64,000 nt of DNA from Glossina fuscipes (lineage: Eukaryota; Arthropoda; Insecta; Diptera; Glossinidae), in assembly GCF_014805625.2 (NCBI RefSeq), contig NW_023998415.1:27413472-27477471 (forward strand), read 5' to 3'. The notes beneath the pieces are model-generated. The model was given only the letters and a program-made list of their open reading frames with translations. It ran no database searches and was not told the origin of the DNA. Within the stretch, counting starts at the first letter, position 1; each line of letters starts with the position of its first letter. Positions 1 to 12,305 of the stretch are shown one piece after another. The position numbers and the translations under genes are program-made.

Positions 1-2779
1 TGTACCGCAATCCCAAATCTCCTATCACGGTCCTATATAATTTAATTAATGGTGTTATGCTGATTAAATTTTCCAATAAGATTCTGCGAGAAGTAATATC
101 AACTATGTGTGTGCACAAGACCCTAGCTTTGCCGATACAAGCAAAGAAGTCCCATCCAATTTTAAATTTCTTATGGCGAGTCTTTTTCTTATGTCTCACA
201 AGAATCGGGATAAAGACAGTCAAACAGTCGAAGCATAGTGGACTCACAAACTTATACTGTACATGAATATCCAATGTTTTGATTTATATTAGGTTTGGTG
301 TTACAAATGGAATAACAAACTTAATATACTGCCAGCATACGATCATACATATAAGAATTAACATAAGACATTAGCCTTAGGACAAAAGGATATTGCGTGA
401 ATTGATAGGTTGCTGGAGAAATCATCATAAAGTAAAGATGCACTTTGAGGTGTAGAAACGATTATCTATTGTTTACGCCCTGAAATGCTGCTTAACAAGG
501 GATTATTCTTCCTAAATAACGGTGAAAAAGAATTCTCTATGACTTTTTTAGCCAGATTTTTTAAAGCTACTGCGAATCGAATGGTAAGTAAGTAAGTTTT
601 AGCATTCGTATGGTAAAAGCATTAGTAATTAGAATACAATGTCCCTCCCGTTCAATCCATCTCGATATGAACGTTTCGTATAAAAATTGTTTACGACTAC
701 TGATGTAGATTAAGTCACTTTATCAATTTTCGATAATTAAGTCCCATACGTAACCATTGTACGTAATTGGGGTGAACCGAGTGCAATTGTGAAGATGAAC
801 TATTGGCTATCAACGTCAGCATATGTCACATGTTTCACATTTCGTGCATGTTATATGTAACGTACATTGAAAGAATTGCTTTGCAAATCTATTGCGGTTT
901 TATTATTTATTAGAAGGTTTATTGACGAATCAACCATAATAAAGAAATGTTACAATAACAAATTTGGGTTACTTTGCTGCATAATTTAACAGCATCCATC
1001 TGAAGTAGACACACACACACACACACACACACACATAAACAACCAATAATAATAATAAATGAAAATATTATAAGTAAGAAAACTATATTCAAATGTGATC
1101 GAATCTTTTATATCCACCATATCCATATTTTACTTAGATTGCGTACGGTTTTATGCCCACCTTTGATGGCTGAGGGGTATACTCATATTACAATAATGGT
1201 TGCAACACGCAAAGGAGAGCTTAATGGAACCTATAACATACATATAGTCTTGATCGTCTTGAAATTCTAAATTGATTAAGCCATGTGTGTATATCTGTGC
1301 GTCATTGTTTGTGCGTATTGTTGACACTCTCCTGATTGTAAAAAGCTAGAGACATTGGCAGCTTTTGCACGCAGTTTGTCAATAAAAAATGCGCCCATTT
1401 GGTCAGAGCACTGGCCCGCAATGATGCGGAAACTGAACGCAATTCCATTTGTCTAAACAAATAACTTGTGGGTTTTTCACTTCGAAGTCAAATGTCAAAT
1501 GAAGGTATATTGTCGGCTTAAAAATAGGTTAATTCCTCAAAACAAAAATATGGTGGACACCACGATGTGGTGGAAAAATGCTTTCTTAATAACACCAGCG
1601 ATATGGGTATCAAACAAAAGGACTTAGAGAGCAGAATGCGACAAGATCACTGTGTTAATTGCAAATTAATTATTTGTGCACGTAATCACATAGTTGATTA
1701 TTATTATCCTTAACAATACGTTTTAGTGAAGTAAATGATGAAAGATAAATTTGATTCCCTTCACTTTTTCATCAAAATAAATAAAAGCATGGGGCGCCGA
1801 ATATTTCAATGGGTAGCGGGAATGCCGCCGTCGGAATATAACTTCCTTACTCGTTATGATTGCAGTGTATGAGTAGCGAGCAAAAGACTCACTTGTCTGC
1901 TTTTAACAACCGAGGTAATCTTACGTTACGTTACGTTGCATTCTAGATTTGTCCCTTAATCAATTTCGTAAATTTTCAATACTAATAAGCGTGCAAGAAA
2001 TTCTAATTTGAAAGCGATGCCTTCAGGTTTGCGAGCAAGAGAATTTTAGCCACAGCCATTAGACATAGACCGACCTATAGTCATGCTTGAATCGATTGAG
2101 AATATGAGATGCTGATCAAGCGTATACGCACTGTTTGGGGTCTGTGAAGCTTTCTTCTTGTTGCTGCAAACTTTCTGACAAAATGACGAATGTGTCCATT
2201 CGCGGGTGTTGGGTATAAAAATGCATAATACCTATACGTTTGGGATAATAAGTTAGAAAAGTGCAAAATTGCTGCCATTGGTGGGTGATGTTTATGATGT
2301 TTATTATTGTTTGCAAGTAGATCAGCAGGCATAGTTTCTGATTTCACATCATTTAGAATTAGTTTTACAATTTTTGAAATTTTTTACGTGTAAAGCGATG
2401 TCTAGCATGCAAACGGAATTACAATCCAAGTTTGTCGCTTATTTCGCAACTTCGGACATTGATAAATATTCAAGTTCAGCTCTAGAATGGGTGACTTTTC
2501 GTTGCTTTCTTGTGTCCGAACTAATGACAGCGCAACTAAGAGCAAAAGCGTAACCGAAATATAGTCACCTATCACTGATGTTTGTTGCCCCAGTCAGCAT
2601 TAACTACACCATCTAGTGGCTATTAATTAGGCAAAGGAAATTTACGGCACATAGACACATCAAAGCGCCGTTAAAATTTTGATATGAACGTAATTTCATG
2701 AATTCTGCATCCACTTCTTGACGTTCTTCTGCAATTTTCATCTCAATTCCATTAAGATACGAATGGATTCACAATATTT
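1..2779. other. Intergenic, no gene recognised
   Basis: No open frame here resembles a known protein. The stretch holds an (AC)n microsatellite at about 1009-1034, a short (ACGTT)n run near 1922-1936, and a minus-strand copy of a dispersed fly-type repeat at about 1236-1290, whose complement reads like the 'gatcaagaatatatata' motif seen again at 17.7 and 54.4 kb. The 88-residue minus-strand frame at 2081-2347 is rich in His and Asn and matches nothing I know. Confidence 0.5.
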
Positions 2780-3245
2780 TCATCTTTTTTTTTTTTTTAT
2801 GTCTACTTTAATATGTCTTTTATATATGTCTGTTGATTTATAAAAACTTTCGGGAAAATCGAGATCTTGATTAAATTCTATTCCTAGGTAAACTTTAACG
2901 GGTCCAAGATCGTTCATTTCAAATGACGGATGCATACGGATTCGTTTAGCTCTTGTACTCACTCAGATGTGTTAGAATCAATTAATATGTCGTCAGCATA
3001 AATTGCGAGCAATTATTGTATTTCCTTGTTTTTGTCTATTTCGACATTTCCAATCCGGTTTGCAATAACTTTGTTGACAATTTCTGGTACCACCTTAATC
3101 GCGATTGCTGCAAGCCATACAAAGTCTTATTCAATTTACTAACAGATACTTTTTTACCTTTTAAAGCTGAATTACGACGTTTCGGTCCTTCTAATTTTGA
3201 CGGGTCAACTTCTTTACAAGCGAGTAGTTTCTTCGAAAACGTTAC
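2780..3245 (-). mobile_element. Ty1/copia reverse-transcriptase remnant
   Basis: On the minus strand three frames, in order, carry copia-type reverse transcriptase motifs. First comes KVSVSKLNKTLYGLQQSRLRW (about 3060-3160), the family's 'KLnKalYGLkQapR.W' block. Next is a catalytic box reading IYADDILI (about 2980-3010), equivalent to YVDDM. Last is a block containing SFEMNDLGPVKVYLGIEF (about 2890-2930), equivalent to 'F.MkDlG.l.yfLGIe'. Frameshifts and an in-frame TGA separate the blocks, so the copy is dead. No LTRs were found. The assignment rests on motif order. Confidence 0.85.
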
Positions 3246-5161
3246 TAAATATATATATATGTATAGATTGCCATTTAAACATGCTGTAACTACGTCCTTG
3301 GGTCGGTATCAGCCGTTCAACCGATCATTAATTTCTATAGGTAGACCTTACTGCACGGGAAATATGTAGCACAAAACTTCAAACCAGGATGTTAGATGCA
3401 TCCATTTGCTGTCAAGTGGAGTTTTCGCGAATCACACTCCTTCCTTGAATTCATCTTCAATTGCTCGCTTACAATATTTAGCGTCGTGTCTTTTAACAGC
3501 ATCTTTACATGGTATTGAATTTTCTTGATCTCCATATTCGTCTGTATCGGTTCTTATTTACAATAGACTAATGGTGTACAATTTCGGACATCTTTACGCG
3601 CAAAGATCGTATAATTATTTTGGTACAATCGCGATTTTTTTGGAATTTTTTATATTAATTTCGTGCGAATGTTTGCAACGCAGAAGAGCTTGTGGTAGAC
3701 CTGTATTTTATTATATCGGTTGTTTCAAAAAAACACTTTTTGTATCTTATCTGTCCGGCCGTCCGTTTGTTTATCTGATGTCTGTCCATATATAATTGTG
3801 TTTAGCCTATAGGTTGCAATTTTTAAGATATTTAGATAGCATTTTGGGCACTCATCTTTTTTGGCTAACGAACAAATCCCGTTGAAACGTTACCCCGAAA
3901 CGTTACGTTGTCCCGTTACTTAACTGCTCGTACCTCTACTAAAAACATAGAATATCATTAATTCGTTAAGGTGTTCAACTTTATATTAAATGATCATAAT
4001 GTTAAGCTTCTCTTTCGTGACTATGTTATGCACATTTGTTGGTGACCTACCCAAAAATAGGCCTGCGCCCCGGTTCTGTTAAAAAACCAATCCGTTACAC
4101 GATACGTAAGTTATTTCATTTATGGTTTTTTGCATATTAAATGTGCATGTGTATGTTATGATTTATATATTCTAGATCACAACAAGAGTTTACGCAATGT
4201 CTTTCAACAAAAAGTGTTATTTTCGGTTTCGACCCATTTTTCAACTGTCCACGTACCGGTATCATTGCGATGACATTTGACTGGTAGAAACTGGGATTTT
4301 TTTGCGGACAACCGAATTTGATAATCTAGACTTAGGGAGGTGAAATTTGGCATAAACATTCCCTGATGAAAAATGGACGCAATCTATTTATGGACAAAAA
4401 TAACCTTGGGAAACATCGACAACTTTACCATATTTTCGTCTATAATTTTCGATTCCATGAATGTATTTGCAAAGAATGGAATTTGATCTTAATTGTTTTT
4501 GGTGTTATTATTTGAACACAAGTTGACATGCAATTCGCTGCAAGCCCAGCGTACTTCCCGCTTTCATTTTAAAGTTTATTCAAAAATATTCAAAGAATTA
4601 TATATAATTGAAACAATTCATAAAATTATTCTTTATTAATTAACTTTCATTTGTGTTTAAAATTAAAACTTATAAATATTTTACAAATTAAGATAAACTT
4701 ATGAGTTAGATACAAATGTTAACTAAAAATGAAAAATATTTCACCCAAAAAAAAAATATAAAAAAATAAAAAACTTGTAGAAAATATGAAAAAAAAGGTG
4801 TTCGAAAGAAAGTGTGTGATAAGAAAAAAACGAATACATGATTTTTATTTGGAAATCTTATAAAATAACACAAAAACTGTTTACTATTTACAAAATTTGA
4901 AAAAAATTTTTCAAAAAGAAACGCAAGAGAAGAATAGAAAAAAAAAAGAAAAAGTTTATAAAAATATTATGGATAATTTGAACATCCCTGCATACCGCAT
5001 ATGAATAACAAAAATTTATTTTTAACGTAACGCAAAAAAAAAAAAAAAAAAAAGTTAAATAAATTATTTAAAATTAAGACTTAAACATAAATTATTTATT
5101 ACACAGTAGTAAAATCACGTTTGTATTTATTTTTAGCTTCTTCTTGATGATAGAGATTACA
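3246..5161. other. Intergenic, no gene recognised
   Basis: AT-rich sequence with no recognisable coding frame. It includes a run of 'gtccg/gtctg' pyrimidine-purine steps near 3755-3790, as is common in dispersed fly repeats, and A-rich sequence at 4740-5060 just beyond the 3' end of the SVWC gene. Confidence 0.45.
5126..5131 (-). promoter_or_regulatory. Likely polyadenylation signal of the SVWC gene
   Basis: TTTATT on the plus strand reads AATAAA on the gene's strand, about 30 bases after the stop codon. A second copy lies at 5095-5100. Either could direct 3' end formation. This is a motif match only. Confidence 0.45.
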
Positions 5162-6796
5162 CTACACGGTAACAATAAAGTCTTTTCCGGTTTTAAAGTC
5201 AGTGCACTTAAACTGCGGACAACATTTCGGATACGACCATTTGGGATCGACAGGCATTTCCTCACAGCCGGGCATTTCAATATAGGGACAAGTCTCAATA
5301 TTAATACTTTGTGCGGCTAAGTCGCATGACAAAACAGCACAGATACCCTTAGGCCGGTATTCCTTGTTCGGCAACATTGCACGTCGCGTGATTATGTCAA
5401 AGCATTTACCAGGATGTTCTGTGTAAGAGATACAAAAAAAAAAAAAAAAAAAATTAAAACAAAAACTGATAATGAAATTATTTGCAAAAATCAGAATAAG
5501 GAAATAAAGTGAAAAATTCATAATTTATCGCAATCAATATCATTAACATCAATTTAAACGCAAAAAACACATGCCTATACAGAGTGAGATATATAAAGGC
5601 AAGAACAAGAACAAGAAATGATAAAATATTAATTTTTATGATCTCTCTCATTAAAAGCAATCTTTTTACGCACAGGAAGTCGCAGTCGCGTTACCAAAAA
5701 TAAAAAATAAATAAATAAAATAAAACAAAAACATTTAATCACTCATTATTATTCACGTGTGTAAGTAAGTATATAATTCCTTTTTGTTTCTACCATCAAC
5801 AAATACACGACAAACACATGACAAATTTTACAAAACATACATATGTGCGCGATGAACGCAAGGTTTTCGATCAATCCGTCCGTGCTTTCCTTCGGAATAA
5901 TTTCCTTTCGAAATGCTTCGAGTTGCTTCCATTAAAAATCAAGCGATCGAAGAGAAGACTTCAAGAAAGCCAGAAGTTTATTTAAAGCCAAGGGGAAGCG
6001 TATATATGTCACGATAAGAGTTCATTCGAAATATTAAATGAAGAAGAAGAAGCATTGCTCTGATAAATGAAATGTTTTATCTGAATTGATGAGACGGATA
6101 GGGTAGTGCGCACATTTCTGGAACAAAAGTTCCATCAGAGAACGTAAAATTCTATTTGAAGCTGACCTATATTGAGTCAAAGGATATTGAAGAACAGCTG
6201 CTAAGACGCTAAACGTAATTGCATCCGCATGAAACTGAATGGAAAACTGTTTAGCTAATTGAGGCGATGTTAAGGAATGGAATGGCGTTTAAGAAGAATT
6301 TGTGTAAGCCATACGACGATATCAGTGCGAGTAAATTGGGCAAGAAATATGAAAAAGGCGGGAATCACAACTTAAATGCTATTCATTAGCCACTTCAACG
6401 CTTTAATGTTAATCGGTATATGAAATCATTTGAAATTTGTCTTCGTGTGCGCAAGAAATTGTTTGCAAACGACTGCATACATATATCGCAATATAAAAGT
6501 TAATTGATTTCTTTCCTCATATAAAGCATGTGTGCATGATTGGTTGCGGATTGGTATTTATCGTTTATTTTCACACACACAAGCTCGAATCTATAAATAG
6601 ATACATGTGTACGAACACATATTAACACGTATTAGGTTTCTTTTAATTTCATAGACTCATTAATTACTTTGGACATGTGACTCCAGGATGAAATCCACAA
6701 ATCTTGTTTTTTTTTTTTTTTTTTTTTTTTTAATTTTTTAATTTAAATTTCCTTTTAAAAAAGCCAAAACCCAAACCTTTTTAAAAAAATTTAAAA

Positions 6797-6836
<40 letters not shown>

Positions 6837-9800
6837 ACAAGAATGTTTCGAGTTGACTTGGACTGTTCACTCATTAACTTTCTGAGAAATCAATCAACTT
6901 CAGAGAGATTGAGTTGATTTCATTTTTTCATGATACTTTTAACGAAAAGCGATAACAGTTCTCTTCTTCTATTAAATAATTCGAAAACTTCCTTGCAATT
7001 GTGTCACCGATAATATTAAATATAAATCTTTTAGGTGAGCGACTGGGAATATATTGCTATAAAACTTAAAATGACGTATCGGACGATCCATAGAGTGTAC
7101 GTGTAACTTACATTCTGCATCAATCTAGAAAAATAAAATTAATTAGTAGTAGTTAAAATTGGGCAAACCCGCTTAGCCGCTCCCCCATAGTCCCGCCAAG
7201 CAGATATCGATTTAAAATTACAGGCAAATGAAATTTTTAAGTTAAAATGGAGTACAATTGGTAGCTAAGATGTCCAAACTGAAGAAAAAATCACTTTAGA
7301 TCGGAGGCATATAAAAAATACGCCCGAAAACAAGTACAATTTCCCTACGCGTCCTTGCATTGACTCGTTACAGAAGTTGGAGCAACCAAATGCCCGTAGT
7401 TATGTCATTTTTTTCAACTGGCCGTGGACACTACCTATAATTTGAGGTTTAATCGGGAACCGATAGCACAACAGTTTTAATTTTAACGCAACCTTGATTC
7501 CTCTTTAATAGGCGAAGTAAATATAAATTTTCACAATTGTGAGTTTTTTTTACTACGTTTACTATGGGACAAGTAAAAGTTAGGGGAATTCCTCTATTAC
7601 GCCTAGTGTACAGTCTAAATAGTCGCCAGAAAAAATGCTAATTTTGTAAAAACGACTTTAGAAAAAGTGACTATTTTGATACGCTGCAATGAAGCGATCA
7701 GTATGTAATCAAGTCGGTTAAGAAATTATTGGTCATTTATTTCATAGGCATTTCAAGAAGTTGGAAAACGCCAGGTCTTTTACAAAATCTTCGGAACTCC
7801 CTCTTAAAACTCTGAATGGTGTTCTTAATAAGTTAATAAAGATAGCAATAAGTAAGTAATTGAAGCGAATAGCTTCGTTGCTATAGACCTGCTACTTAGT
7901 CTACAACCCTACAATGTCGCATTCAGTGTAAATTTGTCAGTTTTTTTTATTTTTTATTTTTTTTACATTTTTTTTGTATTTCTCTTACATAGACAAATTA
8001 AATGAATTTGCGACGTAGACTGTGATGACTAACTGATTATAGCCACTATTAGATTATTATGAAATTATTTATGTAACACAGAGGTATGCATATTAGGCTT
8101 TAGGTGTTTTTTTTTTTTTCTTTTTTCTTTTTAATGTGCGTTAATTTGAAGACATTAAATTATTTACGGCATAAGCTTTCTTGCTTTCGGAGCGAACTTG
8201 AAAGTTTAGTTTGCTTTTTATATTCAAAGGTTCTTGAACTTGCCTTCTTATTGAATTTCAGGCAAAAAGGCCAATCTATAACTTATATATACATTATACA
8301 ATATATATATATATATATATATGTATATGTATAAAACGTGCTCGTCTTGACCTTTCCTTGAAATTGCAATAAATTCCAAAAGAGATGACAATTACATTTC
8401 TATAATCTACTACACTGTTAAGTATTTGGTTTATGAATAATAAATAATATATTATTTATTGTTTTAAGTGTATAACAAAAAAAATCCAATTTATGAAATT
8501 CTAAAATAAAAGAGAAGGAAGCATGGCTGCCCTTCAATATTTTTTACATTTTTAAAAACGGTCCTCAGCTAGGCCTAAAAAAAAAATGTAAATTTTTATA
8601 ATTAACATCGAGGAATTTATATGCTTNNNNNNNNNNNNNNNNNNNNNNNNNNNNNNNNNNNNNNNNNNNNNNNNNNNNNNNNNNNNNNNNNNNNNNNNNN
8701 NNNNNNNNNNNNNNNNNNNNNNNNNNTTTTTTTCTTCCCCCCCCCCCCCCCCCCCCCCACCACTCCTTTTAATCATTGTTCCTTATCAAAGAGAGACAGA
8801 GAGAGAGAGAGAGAGACAGAGAGAGAGTTTGAATGTAATCTCTCTTCAAATTAATTACACAAATGGGAAAACTTCGTGAGCTAAGATTATTATTAAAAAG
8901 TCAAATAAACAAAGTTATAAACAAAGCAGTTTCCGCAACAAAGTTCTTCCGCATGTTACACTCCACTCCTGCAATAATAGATATATAATAGGGTCTGTTT
9001 ACCCATCTCCATCTCCATCTCCATCTCCATCTCGATTTACAGCAATGTTTATGTTTACATGTCACCTTGCATTAATCTCATAAGGCTTTAGCTTAATTTC
9101 ATAGAATACATTCCTCTATATTGATATCATGCATTCTTATCATCATTTAATGGGTTTTAACGTTATTACGAAACAGGTTAAACCGCTCAATATTGTCAGC
9201 TCCACGTACATTGAACCATTAAACAAACAGGCAAACACCTGAAAACAACATAATGTTGTTTTTATTGTGCATAATTTGTTACATAGCAAGTTTTCTTTAA
9301 TTTTTTTTTTTTTTCTTTTCTCATTCTCTTAATAATCATGTATTAATTTATGTACATAGTTATGCAGAAGGTCAAGCTTTTAAATCTCTCCCTAGGCAAT
9401 ATAATTTAATAAAAAAATTCTTGTACGTTTGCATACTTTTTTATACTTTTTTTTTTGTTTTTTTGGTAAAATATTAATATGCTTGAAAAAAAAAAAAAAA
9501 AAAAAAAAAAAATGAAAAATTAAATTATAGAATAAGAAATAGAAAAAGAATTGTGTCTTAAATTTTATATTATTAAAGAAGAATAAGAAGAAGAAGAAAG
9601 AAAAATTTGAAACAAACACAGAAAAGAATGTCACACCGGCACTAATGCAAAACAATCGTTTCTTTAGTTACAATAAGTAACGATTTCGGCGACATATATA
9701 AGGTGTTCGCCGCGCGATTTTGTTTGTTTTGCTTGGCCACCATTTTGTTGAGCATAACTTTAGTGAATGTTTTCTTCTCGGTAAACATAAAATGTTTAGA

Positions 9801-11953
9801 TTGCAAATTCTCTAATAAAATAATATAATATTTTATTATATTTAAAAGCAATTGTCGTTTACTCGTTGTGATGAAAACTAATTTATTGATAATTAATTAA
9901 ATGAGAAAAGTTTTTAAGAATTAATGAATTTCCAAGGAACAACAATTATTATTAATTAATTAGCTAATGTTTATTTAATTTATTAATAATTAAAATTTTT
10001 CGCGATAGACTTTGACAACAATTATACAATATAATAAATTATATAAAAGAAAACTATCAAATATTTCAAAAGCATTTTAAAATCGACTGAAAACTTTGTT
10101 GCTATTCGCAAAGCTATTAAAAATAATTTATCAACTTTGCGCTCAATTTCTAGGACTAAGGCAAGTTTTTTTATGATACATATGTATATGAATTTTCGCT
10201 AGGATTTATTTGAAAATCCAATTAAGAGCGCGCCAACATTTGCAACAATGGCAATAAGCTATTATAGCCTACTCTTTGACAATAGGGAATCTTACCATCA
10301 TATATTGTAACTACGGCAATAAAGAAGAAATAAAAGAAATATGGACAGACGTAATAGCGTAATTAAATCATAGAGAGATCCAGATTCCACTTATAGATAC
10401 CATCTCATTGCCATTTATTGTATAGTGGTTCGATCTCCAATGCTTTGTCTTCGCTAAGTTTCATTCTCAAGTCCTTAGCCCTCTATTTTGTACCTGCGTC
10501 TAACTGACTGAAGATTAGGAAAGGAGAGTGTATGAAAATTAGTTGTCATTAAGTAAGGCATTAAAAAAAAAAAAAAAAATTGAAATGTAGACAATTGGTA
10601 ACACTATGCATGTATTATTTTTATGTACTATTTTTTTATAGTTTGCTTAAATTACTGAAAAGTCAATCCTTGCGCTTAAACATCTTAGCTTCACGAGATG
10701 ATGACCATGATATGAGCCTTCAGGAGATGTATTCAATTTTACTGTGAAAGTTGTGATTGCCTTAAAAAAAAATTTTCTTTGAGAAAAAGGCGATTTGAAG
10801 GTTTGAAGGAACATTTAATGTCCCATGTGTTATATATGGTTCATGAGAATGTTAATACCATGAACACTTTCCCGCTTAAAGTTATAAACTGTCAAGGCAA
10901 AAACAAAGAGCATTGAAAACAAGATTTCGCAAGGCTTCTGTATGTGATCCTAATGGTGAAACAAATAAATTTCCCCGAAAAAAGAAGGAAGTGAAAAGAA
11001 AATGTTCTACAAAGCGGCATATAATAAAGATTCGATCGAAAATAATCTTGAGAAAATCGACTACAAGCTATAATCACACTATGAAAATACATTCACAGAC
11101 ACCTATCCCAAATCTCGAATATTACAATACAAGTATTGAAAGGGATTGATCAATGAGCATTTTGAATGATTATTAGTACGGGAAACGGCAACAATAAGTA
11201 GAAGTTCATGCAACGGAAATAAGAACATAGCTACTTGTTAACCCTTCCACCATTATGGGCTCCATCTAAGTAGAAAAAGAACATTAACAAATAAACAATT
11301 CGGGTGTAACCGATGCACTTTCTTTTATATCTATTACGTTTTTCTTCAAAAAAAAAAAAAAAAAAAAAAAAATAACCCAACAAACAATGATATTTCGATA
11401 CTCTGCTATATTGCTTGGGCATGGCAGACTCTTGCATTTTTGTGCAAACATAGTAGGCTCATGCGTAGAATATATGTGAAAATTTTCAGTGTTTTATTTG
11501 TTGCAGTTTATGAGTAGTGACTAAAAAAATCCAGAAAGCGAAGACCCGATTTGTCCCAATTTGAATACCCAGCTCGGAAAACCGATATTTCTTAATTCTT
11601 ATGGCCCGTACAATGTTTACCAAGGACATACTCAGACGGACCGGTTTCCGTATTCGATGTTAATGAAGAATCTATATATATATATATTTTTTTTTAGGTC
11701 TTTAAGGCTTCACTGTAGATATTACAAAACGTATACCCCCTCCCCGCCTTCTCACGCTTCACTTGATATACTGTGAGTTACTTAAAATTGTTATGCGTTT
11801 CATGCGTGATAACAGTACTTGTTCACTACACAGCCGTTGTGCTACCTCGTATATAATACACCCACGTTCTGAAACAATTAATGATAATAAACAAAAACCT
11901 AAGGCAAAAACTTGTTACTACATAATAGCGCTAAGAATGTGCACATTCAGTAG

Positions 11954-11988
<35 letters not shown>

Positions 11989-12305
11989 GAAAGACTTAAT
12001 AAACAAACGCGATAATGACGAAATCTTTTTAATGACATTATCAATTATGAACAATTAATAATTTTATTTGCATATTATATTCAAATTAAGCAATAATTTA
12101 TAAAAAAAAAAAAAAAATAAAAAAATTAATAATTTTTTTTTTTGGAAAAAAAAAAAAAAAAAAATAAAAAAAAAAAATACTAACCAGGATGAAAAATGGC
12201 ACGTTGCGTGTAAATAGCAGCTTCCGTGCTGCTGCTGCTTAAGTTGTACAATATGAATATATAATTAGCAATGAAAAAGGCATAATAAACTCTTGCGGAG
12301 CACAT
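5162..12305 (-). CDS. Secreted single-domain von Willebrand factor C (SVWC) protein, two exons
   Basis: Exon 1 is 12185-12305 and exon 2 is 5162-5418, joined in phase 1 to give 125 residues. Exon 1 starts at the first ATG after an in-frame TAA and encodes a hydrophobic N-terminus (YYAFFIANYIFILYNL) that looks like a signal peptide. Its donor is CCTG|GTTAGT. Exon 2 follows a TTACACAG acceptor and begins EHPGKCFD, the usual opening of SVWC domains. It carries eight cysteines (GKC, GIC, LSC, ETC, PGC, the CC pair, FKC), the full complement of the family. Arthropod SVWC proteins, including Drosophila Vago, are small secreted factors often induced by infection or nutrition. Which member this is cannot be told. 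The intron is about 6.8 kb and contains a 100-base gap. The protein ends KDFIVTV and shows no second domain. The splice model is inferred from sequence but agrees in phase, motif and signal peptide. Confidence 0.86.
6704..6835. repeat. Facing poly-T / poly-A inverted block
   Basis: About 27 T, then roughly 75 bases of T- and A-tracts, then about 40 A in tapering blocks. The two halves can pair as a long AT hairpin. It could be two opposed retroelement tails or a low-quality assembly join. Confidence 0.6.
8627..8726. other. Scaffold gap (100 N)
   Basis: Exactly 100 N, the customary size for an unsized scaffold join. The right edge begins with seven T and about 20 C, so the gap probably sits at a homopolymer-rich sequence that did not assemble. 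Confidence 0.98.
9001..9034. repeat. (CATCTC)n hexanucleotide tandem repeat
   Basis: Five to six perfect copies of a pyrimidine-rich hexamer within the SVWC intron. Confidence 0.9.

Larger units (their letters stand above)
5419..12184. other. Large intron of the SVWC gene
   Basis: About 6.8 kb with no other gene recognised. It contains a facing poly-T and poly-A block at 6704-6835, a 100-base N gap at 8627-8726, a poly-C run just after the gap, a (GA)n tract near 8790-8827, a (CATCTC)n hexanucleotide run near 9001-9034, and many poly-A/T runs. Short frames inside it are low-complexity. Confidence 0.6.

Noticed and set aside
2081..2347. 88-codon minus-strand frame rich in His and Asn
   Set aside because: No signal peptide, domain or splice support, and an overlapping second frame of similar length suggests chance.
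8552..8854. Open frames on both strands spanning the 100-N gap, with poly-Gly or poly-Pro
   Set aside because: They exist only because N is translated as X and because of the poly-C run at the gap edge.
10892..11149. Overlapping basic frames on both strands
   Set aside because: Opposed frames of equal length in AT-rich DNA with no family motif.
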